From Spirosoma linguale DSM 74 (lineage in GTDB: Bacteria > Bacteroidota > Bacteroidia > Cytophagales > Spirosomataceae): DNA of 64,000 nt. Made by a program: the position numbers and the translations under genes. Every line of letters starts with the position of its first letter. Positions within the stretch are counted from its first letter, which is position 1. Under the pieces are notes generated by a model. It was not told where the DNA came from. It did not search any database and was given only the letters and a program-made list of their open reading frames with translations. Shown piece by piece: positions 8,341 to 16,962 of this stretch. The DNA lies in assembly GCA_000024525.1 (NCBI GenBank), contig CP001769.1, positions 3,753,001-3,817,000 on the forward strand. The letters are read 5' to 3'.

Positions 8341-8745
8341 TTACAGGCTACCATCCGACTCGAAGGGAGCTATTTCATTGTACGTAATCAACAGATCGTG
8401 CTCTAAGGGAACGGCCGAGACAGAGAACAAACGAGTCTGGGCTTGATTCAATTGCATGTCACGGGTTTTAAACCGGACCGGCTTTTTCGTGCCAATTACC
8501 TGCCAATAAGTAGCCATAGCTTCTTTATCAGCCAGTTGAGGAAAGTACGTTCGTACTGACTGGCCAAGTACTTCGGTAGCCGGGCGGTCAAGATCTTCGC
8601 GAGCTACCGAGTTAACCGCCCTCAAAAACAAATCAAGCGGGGTTCCTCCCACACCGAAAACCGGCTGGAGTACCAGTACGCCGTTAGGCGAGGCCATCAA
8701 TACGCTCTGTACTAATCTGGAAGCCTCAACAATTGAGTCATTCAT
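8341..8745 (-). CDS. Stand-alone PAS-like domain protein
   Basis: From the ATG at 8745 the product has about 134 residues and is little more than one PAS fold. It opens with SRLVQSVLMASPNGVLVLQPVF, whose core matches the first strand of the PAS domain in the neighbouring kinase, and ends in a LLITYNEIAPFE strand. No output domain is present. An in-frame ATG 72 nt upstream exists, but the added residues do not look conserved. It is convergent with the kinase gene (34 bp between stops). It may modulate a nearby kinase as a separate subunit or be the remnant of a larger sensor. Confidence 0.6.
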   Translation of the reverse strand: MNDSIVEASRLVQSVLMASPNGVLVLQPVFGVGGTPLDLFLRAVNSVAREDLDRPATEVLGQSVRTYFPQLADKEAMATYWQVIGTKKPVRFKTRDMQLNQAQTRLFSVSAVPLEHDLLITYNEIAPFESDGSL

Positions 8746-9127
8746 CCCTGATAACTGATTTTTCCACCAGCCAGAAATGCCGGGGTAACTCCTATCCCTT
8801 ACGTTAACGTTGAGCAAGCTGAACCCTATTAGTAAATGTGCAGCCGGATCGATCCGGCAACTACTTGTTCCTATATACTCTGTGGTTCGCGGCAGTCTAA
8901 CTTATTCGAAGTACAAACCTTTTGGTAAAAATAGTTTTTTCTTCGTACTTATGTATCCCAGAGTATGTAAACTACATACAAAAAAAGGCTACAATAGTAA
9001 CCTTTTTGTTATATCGAGCTCTAAATTAAGAATTTATCGCAAAAAAAATCTAATTTTAATGATAAAAGATATTAGTATTTTTACAAAGGGGTAGATTTAT
9101 TAATAATGCTACAGTAACGAAAGCTGC
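8746..9127. other. AT-rich intergenic stretch
   Basis: No convincing gene is seen; short frames here are AT-rich and lack family features. It contains a 16-bp perfect palindrome at 8843-8858 and a terminator hairpin at 8981-9008 (separate entry). It should also hold the promoter of the PAS gene. Confidence 0.45.
8981..9008 (-). terminator. Terminator of the CheB-CheR-kinase gene
   Basis: On the minus strand an AAAAAGGTTAC / GTAGCCTTTTT imperfect stem with a short loop ends in a run of T. It lies about 120 bp past the stop of the large kinase gene. Confidence 0.6.
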
Positions 9128-12100
9128 CTACTGTTTAGAAAAGCGTATTTCAATCAATGTCCCTTTGTCCATACTGCTTTCTACAGATAAGGTGGCCCCC
9201 AGCAAATTGCTGAGCTGCCTGACGATTGACAGACCGATTCCTTCACCAGAACCACCTTCTTTGGGTGCTAACTCCAATTTAGTAGCATTAGGCGACCCTG
9301 AATTAGGTGAATCGACAAGCTGTCGGGCGGCTTCTTCGGGCAAACCGGGACCCGTATCTGACACACTGAATTGCCAGCCGGTATTGCCCTCGCCCAACTC
9401 CCACGATATGGTTACTCCCCCCTCGCGGGTGTATTTCAACGCATTCAGAATAAGGTTTTGAGCAATACGCTGCACTTTTACCATGTCGCCGGTAACGGGC
9501 AGGGTGTCGGGACCGTGTACTTTTAACCAAAGCCCTCGGTCTTTAGCCAAAGGCTCCATACTCGTGCTTAACTCCCTAAACAGATGCGACGCATCGAACG
9601 ACTGGCTGAATACCTGTTCCTGACCGGCTTCCAGCCGGGAATAGTCCAGAAGCTGAGTCAGCAGGGATGTTACCTGACCCAGGTTTCGGTTGAGCATACT
9701 CAGCATCTGCTCCCGCTCCTCTTTGGTATCCATCAGGTTGAGAAGAGCGGCTGCCCCCTGAATAACCCCGAAACTACCGCGCAGATCGTGCGAGGTAGCC
9801 CGTAAAAACTCACCCCGCTCCCGAACATAGCGACGCATCTGCTCCAGATCCTGCATCGTTTTCTGGGAATGTGCCAGTTCCTGAATCCAGCGATCCTGTT
9901 GAATCTCTGCCTGCTTTAAGGCCGTAATGTCCAACCCGGTCAGGATGACACCATCGTCATGTTTATCGATCGATATACCCAGCCAATGGTCATAACCGGC
10001 TATTTGGGTATGCTGTTCCCGATAAGCCACTTTGCCGGTTCTATGAACCTGCCGCAGTTGGTTCAGGGTATCTTCCTGCCACAGCACGGGTGCCAGTTCG
10101 GTCGCTAATGTTCCTGCCAGATTGGAAATTGGCTGATGGGCCATCTGAGCGAATTTCTGATTACAGACAATCACCTTAAAATCAACTAAATCGCCTTCCG
10201 GTATTCGTACAGCTTTCAGCAGGCCGATAGCCGCTGGCGATGTATTAAGTACGGCCTGTAGATTTTCGGCAGTTTGTGCCAGTTCTGTATTGGATTTCAG
10301 AAGCTGCGAATTGGCTTTGGTCAGTTCTTTGGTGCGAGACTGCACCCGGCTATCCAGCTCCTGGTTGAGGCTTTTCTGCACATGAACTTCAGCGCAGGTA
10401 CCAATGTATCCGCTAAAATTACCGTCGGTATCGAAGGTCGGCTGGCCATTTTCCATCATCCAGCGGTATTCGCCATCATTCCGTTTCAGACGATATTCGG
10501 CCTGGTATGGCTGGCGGGCCCCAAAGTTGGTGATGACCGTAGCAATGTAGGCGGCTCGGTCTTCAGGATGAATATCCATCATCCAGCCCTGCCCAGTTTC
10601 CTGCTCGGACGACCGACCGGTATAATCGAGCCAGGCTTTGTTGAAAAAGCTATACCGGCCATCGCTATCGGCAACCCAGATCAGTATGGGTGCCTTATCG
10701 ATCAGGGTATGAAACCAGGCCTGCCGTTCTTCCAGCAACTGCTGTACCTGCTGCTGCTCGGTAATATCTTCAATAGCCAACAGAATGGCCTCCTGCCGGT
10801 GCTGCTCAATAACCCGGCGGGCGTGAATCAACATCACTTTTTCGCCCACTCCCGGAAACTGGTGCCTCACCTCGAACGATTGAATCAGCACATTTTTCTG
10901 GATAACCTCCTCCAGCAACTCGCGCAGACGCGGAATGTCCCACTGCCGGTTGCCGAGTTCATAAATCAGCCGCCCGATGGTCGCTTCTTCGGGTATTTTG
11001 AATATTTGAAAAAAGGCCCGGTTGGCACTCTTCACCCGCAGGTGTTTATCGAGTACGATGGTCGCTTCGCTGATGGTCGAAAAAATAGCTTCGGCGTACA
11101 TGTACGCTTCAGCCAACTGGTCATTGCGTATCTGCAATTCCTGATTGATGGTCTGCAACTCCTCGTTGGTCGATTCTATCTCTTCCTTGCTGGTTTCCAG
11201 CTCTTCGTTGATGCTCTGCAGCTCTTCATTGCTGCTCACGATCTCTTCGTTGACCGACTGAAGTTCTTCGCTGGCAATTTCATGCTCTTCAATAATGGCG
11301 CGCATGTCCTCCCGCATCGTGGCCAGTTCTTCTTCCAGTTGTTTGACCCGGTTATTTCGGCCGCTGACCGAGGCCAGGTCGTCCGTTGGCAGGCCATGCT
11401 CCTCCCGAAACAGGATTAAAAATAAACGCCCTTCGGTAGCGTCGTTCAACGGCACTACCTCAATAGAAACCAGGTATTTTCGGCCGCTCACCGTTATTTC
11501 GATGCCTGTCCTGCTTTCTTTCTGCCCCGATTTCCGGGCTTTTCGTACCGCATTCCGAATTTCGAAGGCCAGGGCGGGACGAGCCATTTTCGACAGATTC
11601 AGGCTGGCACGCCCCGACACATGTTCCAAAAACAGGCTGGTTTCTCCCCGAAACTGAAGAATATCCAGTTCCTGATCTACCACCACACTGGCGGGCGTAA
11701 ATTGGCGGAGCAGTACCTGGTCCACAATCTTGTCTAACTCGTTCACAGTCTGGCGTGCTTTACCTGGTTGATATTTAGGGCTCCCTCCATCGCTCGACCT
11801 GAGGCTTGGCGAGCGGGATTGCTCCTGCCCATCTTTCCGATCAATAACTACCTGGCTCACTACTACCCCAGCAGATCGATCATTCTTACGGACAAATATC
11901 TTATAATTTTTGTCAATGGGCCTGAACAGTGCCGAAGAAGCTGATACCGTTTCTGATTTACCCAGCAGTAGATACCCGTCATGATTCAATGCATAGTGAA
12001 ACGTAATGAGTGCTTTTCGTTGTAACAGGGTATTCAGGTAAATCAGCAGATTACGGCAGCTGATCAGGTCAATTCGGGAAAAAGGGGGATCTTTAAATAT

Positions 12101-13384
12101 ATTGTGCGGGGCAAACACGCACATATCCCGGACCGTCTTGTTGATCTGATACATCGACTGGTGCTTTGTAAAAAAGCGCTGAAGTCGTTTGGGCGGTATG
12201 TTCGCCACCTCACTAACAGAGTAGAGCCCCTGCCGGGCCCGGTTAATGGCGTTTTCGCTGAGGTCGGTAGCAAAAATCTGAATGGTCACGCCCGGCGCTT
12301 CTTTATCGAGCGTTTCCAGCATGAGCATGGCCAGCGAATAGGCCTCCTGCCCTGTTGAGCAACCGGGTACCCAGATACGTAAAGGGAGACGGTCGTTTTT
12401 TTGCCTGATGAGTTCGGGAATAATATTCACCTTCAGAAACTCCATGGTTTCCTCATCCCGAAAAAAGCTGGTTACATTGATCAGCAAATCATTGTAGAGC
12501 AGACCCGGCTCGGTGGGATGCTCGCGCAGGTACTGTAAATACGCTTTGAGCGTGTCGAGTTTGTACAGTAACATACGCCGAATAATCCGCCGGCGAATGG
12601 TAGTCATTTTATAATTGCTGAAGTCGACACCTATAGCCCGTCGCAGAAACTGAATGATGGGCTGCAATTCCTCACTGGGCGATTCTGTTAATTCATTAGC
12701 ATCAGGTTCGGCATGACTTTCGGCTATGACCGTTTGCTCAAAAATAGCGGCTTGCTTACTAAGATGTTCCAATTCGTGCGCTATTTCGGCTGGCGATAGA
12801 ATCATATCGACGACCCCTTCTGCAATGGCCGACTGGGGCATCCCCTGAAATTTTGCGGATGAGTCCTGTACAATCGTAATGCCACCCGCTACTTTAATCG
12901 CTTTCAGGCCCAGCGTTCCATCGTGGGCCATTCCGGAAAGCACGATACCAATGGCACCCTCCTTCTGCCGTTCGGCCAGGGACGTAAAGAACTGATCGAC
13001 GGGCATGTGCGGGGGTTGAACGTCCTCCGCAGACTCTCCTTTTACGGCTTTCTTTCGGCGTGGCATGAGAGTCAGTACCCCATCCACGATTTCCATATTT
13101 TTGTCCGGCGGAATTATATAAACCGTATTGGCCTCAATTTTCACCAGGTGTTCTGCTTCCTTAACATTCATTTCTGTTGTCCGGCCCAGAATAGACGACA
13201 GATGTCTTTCAGCCGATGTGTTAAGGTGTTGGATATAAACGTAAGCCAGACCGGTAGCTGGCGAAAGATGGTTTAGGAGTTCAGAAAAAGCTTCCAGTCC
13301 ACCGGCCGATGCACCGATAGCGACTACTGGAATCGAAGATACCGTTGAGGAGTTTATAGCGTTTAAAGAACGTTGACTGGGCAT
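9128..13384 (-). CDS. CheB-CheR-PAS-histidine kinase fusion
   Basis: 1418 residues, no membrane segment. Order: CheB methylesterase (about 18-205; Ser26 in GASAGG, His53 in QHL, Asp155 in HDGT); CheR methyltransferase (about 237-500; NVTSFFRD 303-310, SAM loop VPGCSTGQEAYS 339-350, SCRNLLIYL 442-450); a PAS-like region (about 555-660); a long coiled coil with repeated SxNEELQSxNEE units (about 675-757); three PAS domains (about 763-875, 890-1000, 1042-1155); HisKA with His1199 (TSHDLRGSFG); HATPase (Asn1314, DTGPG 1343-1347, GEGIGLSI 1380-1387). All catalytic residues are present. Fusions of this type are known outside chemotaxis in Bacteroidota and Proteobacteria; their substrate is unclear. 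The adjacent divergent cheB and lack of MCP, CheA or CheW genes suggest a non-motility pathway. Confidence 0.93.
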   Translation of the reverse strand: MPSQRSLNAINSSTVSSIPVVAIGASAGGLEAFSELLNHLSPATGLAYVYIQHLNTSAERHLSSILGRTTEMNVKEAEHLVKIEANTVYIIPPDKNMEIVDGVLTLMPRRKKAVKGESAEDVQPPHMPVDQFFTSLAERQKEGAIGIVLSGMAHDGTLGLKAIKVAGGITIVQDSSAKFQGMPQSAIAEGVVDMILSPAEIAHELEHLSKQAAIFEQTVIAESHAEPDANELTESPSEELQPIIQFLRRAIGVDFSNYKMTTIRRRIIRRMLLYKLDTLKAYLQYLREHPTEPGLLYNDLLINVTSFFRDEETMEFLKVNIIPELIRQKNDRLPLRIWVPGCSTGQEAYSLAMLMLETLDKEAPGVTIQIFATDLSENAINRARQGLYSVSEVANIPPKRLQRFFTKHQSMYQINKTVRDMCVFAPHNIFKDPPFSRIDLISCRNLLIYLNTLLQRKALITFHYALNHDGYLLLGKSETVSASSALFRPIDKNYKIFVRKNDRSAGVVVSQVVIDRKDGQEQSRSPSLRSSDGGSPKYQPGKARQTVNELDKIVDQVLLRQFTPASVVVDQELDILQFRGETSLFLEHVSGRASLNLSKMARPALAFEIRNAVRKARKSGQKESRTGIEITVSGRKYLVSIEVVPLNDATEGRLFLILFREEHGLPTDDLASVSGRNNRVKQLEEELATMREDMRAIIEEHEIASEELQSVNEEIVSSNEELQSINEELETSKEEIESTNEELQTINQELQIRNDQLAEAYMYAEAIFSTISEATIVLDKHLRVKSANRAFFQIFKIPEEATIGRLIYELGNRQWDIPRLRELLEEVIQKNVLIQSFEVRHQFPGVGEKVMLIHARRVIEQHRQEAILLAIEDITEQQQVQQLLEERQAWFHTLIDKAPILIWVADSDGRYSFFNKAWLDYTGRSSEQETGQGWMMDIHPEDRAAYIATVITNFGARQPYQAEYRLKRNDGEYRWMMENGQPTFDTDGNFSGYIGTCAEVHVQKSLNQELDSRVQSRTKELTKANSQLLKSNTELAQTAENLQAVLNTSPAAIGLLKAVRIPEGDLVDFKVIVCNQKFAQMAHQPISNLAGTLATELAPVLWQEDTLNQLRQVHRTGKVAYREQHTQIAGYDHWLGISIDKHDDGVILTGLDITALKQAEIQQDRWIQELAHSQKTMQDLEQMRRYVRERGEFLRATSHDLRGSFGVIQGAAALLNLMDTKEEREQMLSMLNRNLGQVTSLLTQLLDYSRLEAGQEQVFSQSFDASHLFRELSTSMEPLAKDRGLWLKVHGPDTLPVTGDMVKVQRIAQNLILNALKYTREGGVTISWELGEGNTGWQFSVSDTGPGLPEEAARQLVDSPNSGSPNATKLELAPKEGGSGEGIGLSIVRQLSNLLGATLSVESSMDKGTLIEIRFSKQ

Positions 13385-13554
13385 GAGTCTTTTTTGTGTA
13401 AACCAACTGACCGTTCAATTGTTGACATATTGTTTTGAGGGACTAATTATACGGCTTAAACCCATTAAAACAGGCTAAAGCAAGTAATTTCTTTATCTAT
13501 CGTTTTACTAGTCCGACACCAGAAATGCCCTTCCTGTAAATAACCCTACTCATA

Positions 13555-14589
13555 ATGGCAAAACGGAATATTGTTGTAATTGGCGCATCGGCGGGTGGTG
13601 TGGTGGCGCTCAAAGAGTTAGTACGCTCGTTACCACCCGACTTCAACGCCACCATTTTTATTGTTCAGCACATTGCAGCTTATGCAACGAGCATGCTGCC
13701 GGAAATCCTGAACCATGCCGGTTCGCTCAGAGCAGTTCATCCAGCCGATGGCGATTCGTTTCAGCCGGGCATGATTTATATTGCCCCGCCCGACCACCAT
13801 ATTCTCATTGAAGAAGACCGGGTATTGGTCAAAAAAGGGCCTAAAGAAAATAGGTTTCGGCCCTCAATTGATGCCTTGTTTCGGTCGGCCGCCTATAATT
13901 TCGGCGAACGGGCAATTGGCGTTGTGCTGACGGGCCTGCTCGACGATGGTACGTCGGGGATGTGGTCGATCAAGCGGCTGGGGGGTATCGGCATCGTTCA
14001 GAAACCGGAAGATGCCGAATACTCCAGTATGCCCTCCAGCGTACTCGAATATGTGGATGTAGACTATGCCGTACCACTGGCCAAGATGGGGGCACTGCTA
14101 AATCAGCTGACCTCCGAAGAGATTACCCCACCCCACCTCACCCTGTCTCCCGAAGAGGAGCAAATCCTGAAGACAGAAGTCCAAATAGCCTCCCAAAAAA
14201 ATGCATTTGAAATGGGAATACTCGAGATGGGTGACCTTTCGCCTTTTACCTGCCCGGAGTGCAGCGGTGTGCTGGTCCGCTTCAGAGAAGGCAAATTGAT
14301 CAGGTACCGATGCCATACCGGACATGCCTATACGGCGGGGTCGCTGCTGGCCGAAGTCGATAAATCGGTAGAAGACAACCTCTGGAAAGCCGTCCGGGTT
14401 ATTGAGGAAGCCATTATGCTGTTGGAAGAGTCGGGCAGGGCATCGGCTGAGGGGGGCGACGACCTCGGGGCCGAGCGGTTTTTCACGAAAGCCCGCGAAA
14501 ACCGCGAACGGGCCAGCATGCTCCATAAATTCATTTTTCAGCACGAGCCGGTCCTTCAGCAAAACGGTGTTCCAAATAAGGCTGCCTAA
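13555..14589 (+). CDS. Free-standing CheB-type methylesterase with C-terminal zinc-binding module
   Basis: 344 residues. The CheB catalytic domain spans about 4-185 with Ser12 (GASAGG), His39 (VQHI) and Asp131 (LDDGTSG). The usual N-terminal receiver domain is absent. The C-terminal part (about 225-335) has FTCPEC (Cys233, Cys236) and CHTGHAYT (Cys253, His257), a likely zinc site, followed by a helical tail. CheB-like proteins with this tail occur beside CheB-CheR-kinase fusions. It is transcribed divergently from the large fusion gene (170 bp apart), so both may share a control region. Without receiver domain, its control must come from another partner. Confidence 0.88.
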   Translation: MAKRNIVVIGASAGGVVALKELVRSLPPDFNATIFIVQHIAAYATSMLPEILNHAGSLRAVHPADGDSFQPGMIYIAPPDHHILIEEDRVLVKKGPKENRFRPSIDALFRSAAYNFGERAIGVVLTGLLDDGTSGMWSIKRLGGIGIVQKPEDAEYSSMPSSVLEYVDVDYAVPLAKMGALLNQLTSEEITPPHLTLSPEEEQILKTEVQIASQKNAFEMGILEMGDLSPFTCPECSGVLVRFREGKLIRYRCHTGHAYTAGSLLAEVDKSVEDNLWKAVRVIEEAIMLLEESGRASAEGGDDLGAERFFTKARENRERASMLHKFIFQHEPVLQQNGVPNKAA

Positions 14590-14625
14590 CCGTCAGTACG
14601 CCCGACTGAATGCAGGTGCGCTGTT

Positions 14626-14741
14626 GGACGTAGTCTGTGACTACGTCCTGGCGTTATTCGGTCTCCGACCGGAGTGTCAGGCTGGTCATTAACGCCGGTC
14701 AGAGACCGGATAACACAAAGGCGTAGTCTGAGACTACGCCT
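14626..14741. repeat. Composite palindromic repeat, GTAGTC family
   Basis: Two hairpins flank a larger inverted repeat. Hairpin A is 14626-14648 (10-bp arms, loop TGT). Hairpin B is 14719-14741 (11-bp arms, 1-nt centre). Between them GTTATTCGGTCTCCGACCGG pairs with its near reverse complement (14651-14670 with 14694-14713, 18 of 20 matches). The core GTAGTCTGTGACTAC of hairpin A recurs exactly at 23868-23886. The structure resembles REP/BIME-type dispersed repeats or a small MITE. It lies between the convergent cheB and LytTR genes. Confidence 0.75.
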
Positions 14742-14792
14742 AACGGTACTACGCCCAACGGCTGCTACATTTAATTCGACAAAATTATACGC

Positions 14793-15611
14793 TTAGCAAT
14801 GGGCGGGCAGTTCCGCAATTTTCAGCCAGAACTGACAGATGCGGTCAATGACCTGCGCGAACGCCATATCACCTTCCTTCATCGTGATTACGGAGTTGGC
14901 CTGCCGTTCATAGCCTTCAATGACCGACTTATCGGTTGGCAATGCCAGCAACACAACGGGCACCCGGCACAAACGCGGGTCGTTTTTTAACCGTTGCAGG
15001 GTCTGCAATCGCTCCAGGGTATCGGATCGGGCATCCAGAAATACCAGAACGGGTAGTTCCGACTGCGCCAGGTCATCGAGCAGCTCCGGCAAATGAATGC
15101 TTTTCGGTATCGTCTCGACCCTATAATCAGGCCAGTTTTTCGTAATGACCTGCCGGGCCAGAAACGCATTTTGCTCATCGCTGGTCACCAGAAACAGCGA
15201 TGCTACCGAACGCCCTAAGTTGCTTTGTTCGCTTGTCGGACGCGCATCATCCAGGTACACCGACTCCTGTAGTGGTTCCTCGTTGTTGCCGGGCGACAGA
15301 TGTTCGCCCAGCGACTGGGCTACCTGATTCCACCGACGACGGCTTACGGGGAATGTTTCTCCGCTCTGGAGCTGAATTTTGCCTGCCATTTTCTGGCGTA
15401 GCGGGCGGTGTAAGCTTTGTACATAGTCGGGATTGATCAGGGCCGTTTTGTGGACCCGAATAAATCCCGGCAGCCGGCCCTCCAGGTAGCTGATCGGCTT
15501 TGACAGCAGTTTCTTTTCTCCATTTCTGAAGTGAAGCCAACTGTAATTATTGGCACCTAAAAAGTAGGCGATTAATTCCGGGCGCTCAAGGGCTGGGTTT
15601 ATAATGCTCAT
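14793..15611 (-). CDS. LytTR DNA-binding protein with C-terminal receiver-like domain
   Basis: About 272 residues from the ATG at 15611; an upstream in-frame start at 15656 would add 15 residues that look unconserved. The LytTR domain comes first (about 12-105: NYSWLHFRNGEKKLLSKPIS, FIRVHKTALINPDYV, PVSRRRW). The C-terminal 130 residues read as a receiver fold (SLFLVTSDEQ, VLVFLDARSD, a late Lys in VITMKEGD) in which the central Asp and Lys are present but the Ser/Thr switch position is not obvious. LytTR regulators are normally receiver first, so this order is reversed. It probably controls genes nearby in response to one of the local kinases. Confidence 0.75.
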   Translation of the reverse strand: MSIINPALERPELIAYFLGANNYSWLHFRNGEKKLLSKPISYLEGRLPGFIRVHKTALINPDYVQSLHRPLRQKMAGKIQLQSGETFPVSRRRWNQVAQSLGEHLSPGNNEEPLQESVYLDDARPTSEQSNLGRSVASLFLVTSDEQNAFLARQVITKNWPDYRVETIPKSIHLPELLDDLAQSELPVLVFLDARSDTLERLQTLQRLKNDPRLCRVPVVLLALPTDKSVIEGYERQANSVITMKEGDMAFAQVIDRICQFWLKIAELPAHC

Positions 15612-15723
15612 GAAAAAGAGGAAGTTCAGGGTTGTAAGGTTGAGTTTTCTATACACCAGCGATTAGCCAGGGATCGGGTTGAGTAGTATGATCTCCCCTG
15701 TCGGCTGGCTACTCTTCCGGGTA

Positions 15724-16710
15724 TCAATAAACTACTTCATTTGCCGGATTTACGCTGGACGCCTGGCTGATTACTTCCGCAAACACGGCATTCCAGTCGT
15801 CAACAAAACGAGGTAAGCCAAACTCACGAGCCGCCAGCTCGCGGGCATTGTCGCCCATACGCCGGGCTTCGGTTGGGTTATCCAGCAAAAACTGCATACC
15901 CGCCAGCAGTTCTGCGGGGTCAGCCGATACAAATCCGTGAACCCCGTTCTGAATCACCGTTGGCAGCTCCGTAGTGGCTACGGCCACAATGGGCATACCA
16001 ATCGTCATGGCTTCGATAACCGCCAGCGGCAGGCTGCTGTAACGCATCGGGCTGAACAGAAACCTGTACTGGGCAACGGTATGGTGCAGGCGGGTGTAAT
16101 GAATCTCGCCGATGCCGCCAATCTCCGCCGATTTCATGCCCGCTACCGTGAGGGGCAACTGCTGCCGCAACTGCTCGAACAGATCGAAACCCGCCATACG
16201 GCCCCGGCGCTGAATTTCGTTGACTACCACAATTCCCTCCCGGTGCTGCCCGGTATACTGTACTGTTGGGTCGATGGCTACGCTATGTTTGATAACGCGG
16301 GTGGGCGTCTGGCCATTGTCCCACATCAGTCGGTTGTAATTCGTCACATGGACGAGCGTAACCGCCGGATCATCGGCTGCCGGATGCCGGGAATCGGTTG
16401 GGTGCGGCTCAGGCGTGTTATGTTCCAGATAAATAGTAGGCAGTTGTCGCTGTTCGGGCGATAGAATCTCGAATCGGTCGGTCTGGTAATTCCGGGGAGT
16501 TTGGCAAATGATCAGATCCAGGTCGAGGTTTTTAACGTCCTCGGCGGGTATCTCCCGAACGTAATCGGGCATGGACGAATCCTGTCCACGACCGCAATAG
16601 CCTTCCGGCGCACCGGGTTTAACCGGCAGATACCAGTTATGCTCTGCCTGTGTGATAGCGGTTAGATAGGCTCCGTGTATGTGCCAGATCAGAATATTCA
16701 ATCGTTGCAT
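15724..16710 (-). CDS. GT4-type glycosyltransferase
   Basis: 328 residues with a GT-B fold. The C-terminal nucleotide-sugar domain shows FLFSPMRYSSLPLAVIEAM followed by GMPIVAVATTELPTVIQNG and a GFVSADPAELLAGM stretch, the usual order in GT4 enzymes (the Glu in VIEAM is the donor-binding residue). The N-terminal domain is short and contains IICQTPRNYQTDRFEILSPE. Donor and acceptor cannot be told. It points away from the next glycosyltransferase gene, from which it is divergent (252 bp apart), and is the first carbohydrate gene after the signalling block. Confidence 0.75.
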   Translation of the reverse strand: MQRLNILIWHIHGAYLTAITQAEHNWYLPVKPGAPEGYCGRGQDSSMPDYVREIPAEDVKNLDLDLIICQTPRNYQTDRFEILSPEQRQLPTIYLEHNTPEPHPTDSRHPAADDPAVTLVHVTNYNRLMWDNGQTPTRVIKHSVAIDPTVQYTGQHREGIVVVNEIQRRGRMAGFDLFEQLRQQLPLTVAGMKSAEIGGIGEIHYTRLHHTVAQYRFLFSPMRYSSLPLAVIEAMTIGMPIVAVATTELPTVIQNGVHGFVSADPAELLAGMQFLLDNPTEARRMGDNARELAAREFGLPRFVDDWNAVFAEVISQASSVNPANEVVY

Positions 16711-16962
16711 TAGTTAGTCAATCAAGCCGTTGAGGGGCAAAGTATGCCCTGTAAGATTGTGTTGACTAACGCCCCCGCCTAATCAACTGTTTGCTGGCTT
16801 CCCCGAATCTGTCGGTTTTTTAGTGGTGCGTTCCGTTACCTCACTATTTGAACATAAACGGTTCGTCATACGGGCACTCATTAACCTTACCGGACAAGGT
16901 GAAGTTAATCCCATACTTTATACCAATCACTTGATTACCTCAACACATAAAAAGACTGGGCT

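Noticed and set aside
8810..9094. 94-codon plus-strand frame in the AT-rich gap
   Set aside because: AT-rich noise rich in Lys, Phe and Ser that spans a terminator hairpin.
10274..11419. 381-codon plus-strand frame opposite the CheB-CheR-kinase
   Set aside because: Full antisense overlap with a strongly supported kinase; composition reflects the repeated coiled coil.
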